From JBOGWP01 sp050693875 (GTDB lineage Bacteria; Actinomycetota; CADDZG01; JAHWKV01; JBOGWP01): 33,907 nt of DNA. The position numbers were made by a program, and so were the translations under genes. Shown here in pieces: positions 28,027-33,907 of this stretch (positions within the stretch are counted from its first letter, which is position 1; every line of letters begins with the position of its first letter). The notes beneath the pieces are model-generated. The model searched no databases. It saw only the letters and a program-made list of their open reading frames with translations, and was not told the DNA's origin. Location: NCBI GenBank assembly GCA_050693875.1, contig JBOGWP010000181.1, forward strand, positions 1 through 33,907. The letters are read 5' to 3'.

Positions 28027-28266
28027 AGCGGGTCGCTTCGCTCTGCCTGCCGGGCCTCGCTCGGCGAGCCGAGCCTCCGGCCGCGGTCCTCAATGTCGGC
28101 CCGCCTCGCCCCCGTTCGGCGAACCGAGGCTTCGCCGCCAGTCCTCTATGCCGGCAGGGCCTCACTCCGTTCGGCGCCTGCCGGGCCCAGCTTGAGGTGC
28201 GGCCCCGGTCGGTCTCGTCCCAAAACTTGACTCATTCGCACCAACTTCGGCACCTCGAGCTGGGCT
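28027..28266 (-). repeat. Structured repeat element, copy C
   Basis: Read on the minus strand it starts at 28266 with GCCCAGCTCGAGGTGC, pairing with 28186-28201 (one mismatch, a T/G pair on the plus strand). The loop is identical or nearly so to copy B. The tail carries a GGCAGGCGCCGAACGGAGTG module, a variant module GAACGGGGGCGAGG, and the terminal GAGCGAAGCGACCCGCT (28027 side). CTAG flanks both ends (about 28265-28268 and 28025-28028). It separates lysS from the convergent metallopeptidase-like gene. Confidence 0.88.
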
Positions 28267-28290
28267 AGAGAGCGGGCGGGGGGTCGCCCC

Positions 28291-29166
28291 TCAGGACGAC
28301 CGAGGTGTGATCGGGTCGGACTCCGGTTCGGCTTCCGCGGCGAAGGTCTTCAAGGCGGTGACTACCTCGCCACGCGCCTCGTCGACGCCGAGGCGGACGA
28401 GCTCGGAGAGCGGCCGGTCGATGGCCGCGACGATCAGGTCCCCGATGAAGTAGCCGACGCGCCACCGCTTTTCGACGAATCCGGCCCCGAAGAAGATCTC
28501 GGTGGCAGCCTCGTCGTCGAGGGAGGACGAGAAGCGCCCGATCAGCTCGTTGCGATTCCGGCGGCACCAGGGCAGCCAGTCCTCGAACCCGGTCACGCCG
28601 TACCAGAAGTACTCCTCCTGCGGCCGGCCGGGCGCGATCGCCCTCGAGGCCTGGATCGCGATCCCCTCGTAGAAGGCGTTCCACGCCGGGTCGTCGGGCC
28701 GCTCTCCGACGAGCAGGGCCTCGTGCAGGGCGTGGGTGTCCTCGTGAGCGACGAGGGTCTTCGCGGCATCGGCGTTCTGGAACCACTCGAGGCAATGGAA
28801 GACGGCGACGTCGTCGCCGATGCGGCCGACCGTCGCGTTGGTGGCGAGGCTGCCGACCATCAGGACGTGCTGGGGGTCCGGCACAGCCCGCGCGTCGAGC
28901 AGCTCACGAGCGGCCCCCTCGACCTCCTCGATGATCGCCGGGAGCACCGACGCGGCCTCCTTGGCCCGGCTCCGGACCTGCGACAGCTCCCAGACGATTC
29001 CGCGCATCCCTTCCTTCGTGAACCGAGAGAAGAAGGAGTCGAACACCTCCGGATAGGCGCGGTGATACTCCTCACCGGCGAGTATCTCCCGGATGAGCGG
29101 GCCTTGCGGAAACGCCTTGCGCGCGTAGGCCTCGAAGGTCGGGATCGTGTCGAGAATGCGGGTCAT
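28291..29166 (-). CDS. Putative HExxH zinc metallopeptidase-like protein (DUF2268-like)
   Basis: A protein of 291 residues without a signal peptide. A HEDTH zinc motif lies at 141-145 in a helix-like context (KTLVAHEDTHALHEALL), and FYEGIAIQAS places a glutamate at 167, as in gluzincins. The preceding HVLMVGSLATNATVGRIGDDVAVFHCLEWF looks like a beta-strand region before the metal site. This resembles predicted Zn-dependent proteases such as DUF2268, but the match was judged by eye only. GGAG lies about 5 nt before the ATG. It follows the small membrane protein gene by 52 bp on the same strand, so the two may be co-transcribed. Confidence 0.75.
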   Translation of the reverse strand: MTRILDTIPTFEAYARKAFPQGPLIREILAGEEYHRAYPEVFDSFFSRFTKEGMRGIVWELSQVRSRAKEAASVLPAIIEEVEGAARELLDARAVPDPQHVLMVGSLATNATVGRIGDDVAVFHCLEWFQNADAAKTLVAHEDTHALHEALLVGERPDDPAWNAFYEGIAIQASRAIAPGRPQEEYFWYGVTGFEDWLPWCRRNRNELIGRFSSSLDDEAATEIFFGAGFVEKRWRVGYFIGDLIVAAIDRPLSELVRLGVDEARGEVVTALKTFAAEAEPESDPITPRSS

Positions 29167-29218
29167 GAACGCTCCGTGGACGTCGGGCTATCGGCCGCTA
29201 CGGAGCTATCTTCCCCCG

Positions 29219-29671
29219 CTACGTGCTGTGGCGCACGAACTCCATCGTCAGCGCGAGGGTCTCAGTCGACGAGGGCTCCCTCGAGGAAAACAGATAGCGG
29301 ATTTGGAGGAAGGCCAGCCGGAGCCGGTTCCGATAGCTGAACCCGCCGAAGGGGCCGGTGCGTCGGGGGCCGAACCAGCGGTTGTAGCTGGCCGGCCGCT
29401 CCTTGCGGAACGCCTCCTTCCGCTCGGTCGTCCACCCCAGGTACCACAGGAGCGAGGCGAGGAAGATCCCACCCAGCGCCAGCAGCATGGCTTTCAGCCC
29501 GAAGGGAGCGCCGCCCTCGGCGAGTGTGCGGAACGAGACACCAAACGCCACCGGGAGCGCAACCCCGGAACCGAAGAAGATCAGCTGTCCGATCCGTCCC
29601 AACGGCGAGCTGCGGACGAGGTAAGCGAAATGATCGCCGACGTAGTCGGGAAGGCCCGTCTCATTGCCCAT
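29219..29671 (-). CDS. Small two-helix membrane protein of unknown function
   Basis: A protein of 150 residues. There are two hydrophobic segments, about residues 27-47 (IGQLIFFGSGVALPVAFGVSF) and 60-80 (LKAMLLALGGIFLASLLWYLGW). A basic, aromatic C-terminal half follows (RKERPASYNRWFGPRRTGPFGGFSYRN...). ATG at 29671 is chosen because AAGGG precedes it by five bases and TACAAT lies further upstream. I do not recognise the family. It is divergent from the DinB-like gene (97 bp between starts). Confidence 0.7.
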   Translation of the reverse strand: MGNETGLPDYVGDHFAYLVRSSPLGRIGQLIFFGSGVALPVAFGVSFRTLAEGGAPFGLKAMLLALGGIFLASLLWYLGWTTERKEAFRKERPASYNRWFGPRRTGPFGGFSYRNRLRLAFLQIRYLFSSREPSSTETLALTMEFVRHST

Positions 29672-29755
29672 GGTTACCCTTAATTGTACCGACGTGTCCT
29701 GCTTAAACCGTCGGCCAGAAGGCGCCGTTCTTGAGAGGAAATCCGCGCTTGGGGG

Positions 29756-29768
29756 TAGGTTGGGATCG
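29756..29768 (+). promoter_or_regulatory. Putative leaderless promoter of the DinB-like gene
   Basis: TAGGTT (29756-29761) is followed by seven bases and the ATG at 29769. This is one base longer than the spacing at tilS and folE. Confidence 0.3.
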
Positions 29769-30296
29769 ATGGCCGACTCAGAGCGAGCTCTTCGCCGGGA
29801 CGAGGCGCTGCGCATCCTCGACGAGGGACACACCTCGATCGGCCGACGCCTCCGCGCGCTCCCGGCCGGCCGGCTCGACGAGCCGGGGATCGGTGGAGGC
29901 GACTGGACACCGAAGGATCTGGCCGGCCACCTGGCGACCTGGGACAAGGCCGGCCTCGACACGATCGAGGATGCGCAAGCCGGCCGGTCCGTTCGCATCA
30001 ACGAGGCTCTGGCGCGTGAGGGCCTGGACGGGTTCAACGACGCCGAGGTGCAGCGCAAGGCTTCGTTGACCGGCCCCGAGGCCCTCGCCGAGCTCGAGCG
30101 GGTGCACCGGGCGCTCGTCGAGGCGATCGGGCGGCTGAGTGACGAGGCGTGGGCAGCTCCCGTCCCCCATCTGGAACCCCGGAGGTCGCTGGGATCGATG
30201 CTCGGCGGCGTCCTCGGCGCCCCGGGTCACCCCTTCATGCATCCGTTCGCGCACCTCGCTGATCTCGACGACTCGCCGCTCGGGGAGCCCGATTGA
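29769..30296 (+). CDS. DinB / maleylpyruvate-isomerase-like protein
   Basis: A protein of 175 residues. The N-terminal helix pair with DWTPKDLAGHLATWDK (about residues 44-59) is the hallmark of DinB-like/MDMPI_N four-helix proteins, with the first metal-ligand histidine in GHL. The C-terminal HPFMHPFAHLADL (about 155-167) supplies further histidines for the metal site. Members bind a divalent metal, and several are thiol-dependent transferases or isomerases. The substrate here is unknown. ATG at 29769 is the first residue of the conserved reading. Confidence 0.8.
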   Translation: MADSERALRRDEALRILDEGHTSIGRRLRALPAGRLDEPGIGGGDWTPKDLAGHLATWDKAGLDTIEDAQAGRSVRINEALAREGLDGFNDAEVQRKASLTGPEALAELERVHRALVEAIGRLSDEAWAAPVPHLEPRRSLGSMLGGVLGAPGHPFMHPFAHLADLDDSPLGEPD

Positions 30297-30343
30297 CCGC
30301 CGAGCTGGCGTGGATTCCCGACTCTTATGTCTCTTGGCTCCGA

Positions 30344-30349
30344 TAGAAT
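30344..30349 (+). promoter_or_regulatory. Candidate -10 box of the ABM-like gene
   Basis: TAGAAT at 30344-30349 is followed by CCGCCC. It resembles the TAGAATCC at 31694. No acceptable -35 was found, and the leader to 30440 would be about 85 nt. Confidence 0.3.
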
Positions 30350-30439
30350 CCGCCCCATTCCCTAGTTCCGCGCGGGATACGCCATCCCGCCGGCGGGCCT
30401 GGGGAAGGATTCGACGGGGGCGATGGAGCGCAGGATCAG

Positions 30440-31546
30440 ATGATCACGTTGGCGGTGACAACCCGCTCTCACCTGGAGGGAGTCCGCTTCTTCCTTCCGA
30501 TGCTTCGCTCGTCGCTGCGCATCCGCAAGCAGCTTGCCCAGGCGCCGGGATGCGTCCGATTCGCAAGCATCATCATGGGGCCGCGGGAGTTCTGGACCCT
30601 GACGATCTGGGAGTCCCGGCAGAAGATGCTCGACTTCATGCGGTCGGGAGAGCACGAGGACATCATGTGGGAGTTCTCCCACTGGCTCGACTCCTTCTGG
30701 CTGATGCGGTGGCGCCCCACCGAGGAGGAGTCGGGGAAGTGGTCCGGCCTCAGCCTGGCGCAGCGCAAGGCCCTTCCCGCTCCGGCCCCCGATCGCACCA
30801 GCGAGGAGAATGCCGCCCTGCAGGCGGCATGGAAGACGCTCCCCCGGCTGAAGGCGGCGTCGGGGCCCAGCGGCGCGGCGCAGCTTGACTACGCTCCCGG
30901 CCAGCGTCGGGCTCGCCAGCTCGTGGCAGGGGGAGTGGGCGCCTCGATCCGGATCAAGGTTCCAGGCCTGCGCGACACGATCGCCGGCTGGAACGCCCTC
31001 CGGCTGCTTCGCACCTCACTCCTCAACAACGAGGACGTGCTGCGCTGCGCCTTCGGGCTCTCCAAGCCCGGGGAGCTGTACGCGCTGGTGATCTTCCGCC
31101 ACGAGAAGGCATGGCGGGAGTTTCAGTCCTCCGACCTCGTCCAGGCGATGCGGCAGCGCTGGGCGGAGGGCTTCTGGACCATGCGTTGGGAGGCGGACAA
31201 CGAGTTCGGCCACTGGGATGGCCTCCGGCTGCGGCGGGTGAAGCTCGGCACGAAGGTCACCTACCCCGACGCGTACAAGAAGCTGATCCGCCTCAAGGGC
31301 GACCCCGCCCTGCGCACCCGGGCGACGAAGGCGGCGGAGACAGCCCCGGCCGCGACCGGCGAGCCACCTGCCACCGCCTCGAAGGCCGAGGTGAGCGCCG
31401 ACCCGCCCGTCACCGAAGTGGCGGCGACCGGGCCGGCAGCCGACGGAACCGGTCCCCGCGAGGCAGCGAACGAGAAGGCGGATGTGGCCGCCCCGGCGGC
31501 AGCCTCCGAGCCGGCGCAGAACCCACCGCCGGCCACCGGCGACTGA
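30440..31546 (+). CDS. Tandem ferredoxin-fold (ABM/DUF3291-like) protein with Ala/Pro-rich tail
   Basis: A protein of 368 residues. Two similar halves, residues 1-95 and about 165-275, each show a strand-helix-strand pattern ending in an aromatic Trp-rich segment. The first has REFWTLTIWESRQKMLDFMRSGEH...WLMRWRP. The second has GELYALVIFRHEKAWREFQSSD...FWTMRWEAD. This suggests an internally duplicated dimeric alpha/beta barrel of the antibiotic-biosynthesis-monooxygenase superfamily; CrtA-like and DUF3291 proteins share this look. The last ~90 residues are low-complexity Ala/Pro/Thr/Glu and probably disordered. An AGGA four bases before the ATG is a weak Shine-Dalgarno. No cofactor site is visible and the function is unknown. 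Confidence 0.75.
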   Translation: MITLAVTTRSHLEGVRFFLPMLRSSLRIRKQLAQAPGCVRFASIIMGPREFWTLTIWESRQKMLDFMRSGEHEDIMWEFSHWLDSFWLMRWRPTEEESGKWSGLSLAQRKALPAPAPDRTSEENAALQAAWKTLPRLKAASGPSGAAQLDYAPGQRRARQLVAGGVGASIRIKVPGLRDTIAGWNALRLLRTSLLNNEDVLRCAFGLSKPGELYALVIFRHEKAWREFQSSDLVQAMRQRWAEGFWTMRWEADNEFGHWDGLRLRRVKLGTKVTYPDAYKKLIRLKGDPALRTRATKAAETAPAATGEPPATASKAEVSADPPVTEVAATGPAADGTGPREAANEKADVAAPAAASEPAQNPPPATGD

Positions 31547-31669
31547 TCCTCGCACCCCCAGCCCCCAAACGGGGGGTCCCGCGCCCCCCCGCACGCCGTG
31601 GGAACGTGGAAGAAATGCCCCGAAACGGAGCCGGAAGCGGCCTCTCGGCAGGACCCTTTCAGCCTTGGA

Positions 31670-31699
31670 TTGATCTTCGAATCCGCGCCGCCGTAGAAT
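31670..31699 (+). promoter_or_regulatory. Promoter of the small membrane protein pair
   Basis: TTGATC (31670-31675) and TAGAAT (31694-31699) are separated by 18 bp, the best -35/-10 pair in the window. The predicted leader is about 33 nt and carries GAAAGGGGGAG before the ATG at 31739. Confidence 0.6.
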
Positions 31700-31738
31700 C
31701 CCTCCACCGCTCAGCGTGTCAATGAAAGGGGGAGCAAG

Positions 31739-31987
31739 ATGTGGCTGTGGTGGCTGGGCAATGTGGTCTTCCTCTTGGTGGTGATCCCCACCGTGCTCCT
31801 GCTGCTCAACAAGGTGCTCCGTCCGGCGAGGGAGATCAAGAAGTACGCCGACGACATCCTTGAGAACGGAGTGAAGCTCACCGGCCAGCTCGATGCCGTT
31901 CCTGCCCTCCTGCAGACGAGGGACCTGGTGAAGCAGGTTTCCAACGGCGCCGGGCGCTACGTGGGGGCACTCAACGATTTGATGTAG
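31739..31987 (+). CDS. Small single-helix membrane protein (82 residues)
   Basis: An N-terminal hydrophobic helix (about residues 2-24, MWLWWLGNVVFLLVVIPTVLLLL) is followed by an amphipathic cytoplasmic-type region (LRPAREIKKYADDILENGVKL...). The Shine-Dalgarno GGGGGAG and a good promoter support it as a real gene. It is likely partnered with the similarly built gene at 32088. I recall similar pairs in other actinobacteria but know no function. Confidence 0.75.
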   Translation: MWLWWLGNVVFLLVVIPTVLLLLNKVLRPAREIKKYADDILENGVKLTGQLDAVPALLQTRDLVKQVSNGAGRYVGALNDLM

Positions 31988-32087
31988 GGCACCAAACCGT
32001 CAGGCCTTCACGTGCGGCCTCGCCGACGCCGGCGCCTGGGGCGGAAGCACACCGTACAAGAGGGATCGAGGATCAGGGGAGGGGGGT

Positions 32088-32366
32088 ATGTCGGCAGCTG
32101 GAGTTATCACCCTGGTAGGGGTGGGCATTACCGTCGTGGCTCTCGCGCTCTACCTGATAACCATCGCGGGGATCCTCAACCACGTAACCCGCCGGCTCGA
32201 TCGGATTCTCGAGATCATTCGGGGCATCGCGATGAAGACCCAGCCGCTGCGCGGGGTCGTCGGCGAGATCGCCTCGGATATCGCTCAGGCCGAGCGAGCG
32301 GTTCAGGACCTCGCCGCGAGGGCCGCAGGCCCGCAGCGGCGGCCCCCCGCGAGGGCGCGCAGGTAG
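32088..32366 (+). CDS. Small single-helix membrane protein (92 residues)
   Basis: One transmembrane helix (about residues 6-30, VITLVGVGITVVALALYLITIAG) is followed by a long amphipathic helix (ILNHVTRRLDRILEIIRGIAMK...) and an Arg/Pro/Ala-rich end. AGGGGAGGGGG precedes the ATG. The gap from the previous small gene is 100 bp, and a strong terminator lies 18 bp after the stop, so the pair probably forms one transcription unit. Confidence 0.7.
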   Translation: MSAAGVITLVGVGITVVALALYLITIAGILNHVTRRLDRILEIIRGIAMKTQPLRGVVGEIASDIAQAERAVQDLAARAAGPQRRPPARARR

Positions 32367-32383
32367 GGCAAGCCACAGGCGAC

Positions 32384-32411
32384 GAGGAGCCCCCTGGTGG
32401 GGCTCCTCTTT
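32384..32411 (+). terminator. Rho-independent terminator
   Basis: A perfect 10-bp stem GAGGAGCCCC / GGGGCTCCTC with a 5-nt loop is followed by TTTGTTGT. It directly follows the second small membrane protein gene and is the only textbook intrinsic terminator seen in the window. Confidence 0.9.
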
Positions 32412-32421
32412 GTTGTCGGCG

Positions 32422-33578
32422 ATGAGGCCGTCCTCGTCGACGGAACCCACCGTCACGAGCCTCGACCGGAGGCAGGTGCGGGGTTGGAGGCTCCGCCGGC
32501 AGTCGCTCGACGCTCGGGCCCCGCGCGCCGGGATGCTCGAGGTCGCGGCGAACCTGGCCGGCGTCCACGCCCAGCTCATGTCCTCGGCCGAGCTGAGCCT
32601 GTGGGCTCGCCTCGACGGCCTCCAGCGCGAAGACGTCGGCGCCGCCCTCTGGAACCAGCGAACCCTGGTGAAGGCGTGGGCGATGCGCGGGACGCTCCAC
32701 TTCCTCCCGGCTTCGGAGTACCCGATGTGGCAGGCGGCCCTCGGCACGTACCGGCATTTCCGGCGAGCCTCGTGGCTCCGATATTTCGGGCTCACCGAGA
32801 CCGAGCTCGACCGGCTCATCGCCTCGGTTGCGGAGGCGCTCGACGGGCAGACGCTCACGCGCGAGGAGCTCGCCGGGGAGGTCGGCCGCTCTCCGGTTCC
32901 CCCGAGCTTGCCGAGAAGATGGCCGGCAGCTGGGGCTCCCTCCTCAAGCCGGCGGGGTTCCTGGGGAAGCTCGTCTTCGCGCCGAGCATCGGGCAGAGGG
33001 TCCGCTTCACGCGTCCGGATCGGTGGCTGGGAGGCTGGCGGGAGGTCGATCCGGACGAAGCCGTGCACGAGGTGACCCGGCGCTTCCTCGGTGCGCACGG
33101 GCCCGCGACGAGGGAGGACTTCGGCCGCTGGTGGGGCGTCTCGCCAGCCCAGGCATCGACCCGGATCCGTCAGCTCGGCCACGAGGTCGTCCCCGTCGAG
33201 GTCGAGGGAGTTCGCGCCTGGATGCTGGCGACGCACGCGGAGGAGATCGCCCGGGCCGAGCTTCCGGGATCGGTCCGGCTCGTCCCTGCCTTCGACCATT
33301 ACGTCATCTCCGGGGGCGGGCACGCGGAGCGCCTCCTGCCGGGCCCGTTCCGCAAGCGCATCTACCGACCCCAGGCCTGGGTCTCGCCGGTGATGCTCGT
33401 CGACGGCCGGATGGACGGAGTGTGGCGCCACGACCGCAAGGGAAGCCGGCTGGTGGTGACGCTGGAGCCGTTCGTCCGCCTCAAGGCGGCGACCAAGCGG
33501 GCCGCCGAGGCGGAGGCCGAGCGGCTGGCCGAGTTTCTGGGTGGGTCGCTGGAGGTGGTCTGGGCGGATCCCCCCTAG
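32422..33578 (+). pseudogene. Winged-helix (HTH_42, AlkZ/YcaQ-like) protein with a frameshift
   Basis: The N-terminal half (ATG 32422 to about 32890; ...LAGVHAQLMSSAELSLWARLDGL...TLVKAWAMRGTLHFLPASEYPMWQ...) and the C-terminal half (about 32890-33578; ...SPELAEKMAGSWGSLLKPAGFLGKL...LVPAFDHYVISGG...) lie in two frames. A one-base gain near 32888-32903, by the CCCCC run, would join them into about 386 residues, normal for the family. The family includes E. coli AlkZ/YcaQ DNA glycosylase and many uncharacterised actinobacterial members. A sequencing indel is as likely as true decay. It begins 11 bases after the terminator. Confidence 0.8.
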
Positions 33579-33607
33579 GCGGAGAGGCCCTGGCTAGCCC
33601 GTGGCTA

Positions 33608-33907
33608 GCCCAGCTTGAGGTGCCCCAGCTTGAGGTGCCGAAGTTCGTGCGAATGAGTCGAGTTTGGCGACGAGAGCCGACCGGGGCGCACCTCAAGCGG
33701 GGCCCCGGCAGGCACCGAGCGAAGCGAGGCCCTGCCGGCATTGAACGACGCCGCCGGAGGCCCGGCAGGCACCGAGCGAAGCGAGGCCCTGCCGGCATTG
33801 AACGACGCCGCCGGAGGCTCGGCAGGCACCGAGCGAGGCCCGGCAGGCACCGAGCGAGGCCCGGCAGGCACCGAGCGAGGCCCGGCAGGCACCGAGCGAA
33901 GCGAGGC
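33608..33907 (+). repeat. Structured repeat element, copy D, with tandem expansion (runs off the window)
   Basis: The head has a duplicated left arm (33608-33623 and about 33622-33638) and a right arm at 33688-33702. The loop is the conserved one with small changes. The tail has two 57-bp units (each GGCAGGCACCGAGCGAAGCG...CCCTGCCGGCATTGAACGACGCC...), then at least four ~21-bp units CCCGGCAGGCACCGAGCGAG, with sizes in multiples of three. CTAG precedes the head (33605-33608). It starts about 30 bp after the HTH_42 stop. Confidence 0.88.

Noticed and set aside
31570..31595. G/C-run hairpin after the ABM-like gene as an intrinsic terminator
   Set aside because: GGGGGG/CCCCCC arms can pair, but no T-run follows. 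The runs are low complexity.
33703..33907. Possible CRISPR array at the right edge
   Set aside because: The units are contiguous tandem and palindromic modules without unique spacers, and they match the tail of the dispersed repeat family.

Overview
The window is high-GC DNA with dense genes and many GTG/TTG starts. It looks like a chromosomal segment of a deep-branching or uncultured actinobacterium. The main reason is the block tilS - hpt - ftsH - folE - folP - folB - folK - DUF2520 gene - panC - panD - coaX - lysS. Recalled from memory, that order is close to the mycobacterial one, although the usual actinobacterial genes after lysS are missing. No rRNA, tRNA or CRISPR array was seen.

Layout. 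Positions 1-345 hold a copy of a structured repeat that cuts into the 3' end of a decayed GAF/GAF sensor kinase gene (346-1817, minus). A leucine/valine-type dehydrogenase (1922-2998, plus) follows. From 15196 back to 3073 the minus strand carries a nearly complete purine operon in the order purD-purE-purB-purC-[cassette]-purS-purQ-[secreted protein]-purL-purF-purM. It is interrupted between purC and purS by a 1.15-kb cassette: an AbiEi/DUF559 gene flanked by ~125-bp inverted repeats. purN/purT and purH are not in the window. glgC (15272-16513, plus) diverges from purD. After a second repeat copy, the plus strand carries tRNA modification (tilS), purine salvage (hpt), the membrane protease ftsH, folate genes, pantothenate/CoA genes and lysS. 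The right-hand 6 kb is accessory: a HExxH metallopeptidase-like gene, a small two-helix membrane protein, a DinB-like protein, a tandem ferredoxin-fold (ABM-like) protein, two small single-helix membrane proteins, a clear intrinsic terminator and a frameshifted HTH_42/AlkZ-like gene. The window ends in tandem-expanded repeat DNA.

Most interesting signals. (1) A repeat family with five copies here (about 3-345, 16513-16772, 18212-18356, 28027-28266, 33608-end). Each has a head hairpin with a 15-17 bp stem and a conserved ~48-nt loop, followed by a variable GC-rich tail of palindromic modules. One diverged copy keeps its stem through four double compensatory substitutions. Two complete copies are bracketed by the tetranucleotide CTAG. 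The four copies whose upstream gene is visible all begin just after a stop codon, in the sense orientation. (2) The AbiEi/DUF559 cassette, whose inverted repeats each carry a cruciform with compensating arm changes and a palindromic core around CGCCACATRTGGCG. (3) A recurring leaderless-promoter arrangement, TANNNT then 6-7 nt then the start codon, at several genes.

All functional calls rest on reading motifs by eye; no database search was run.
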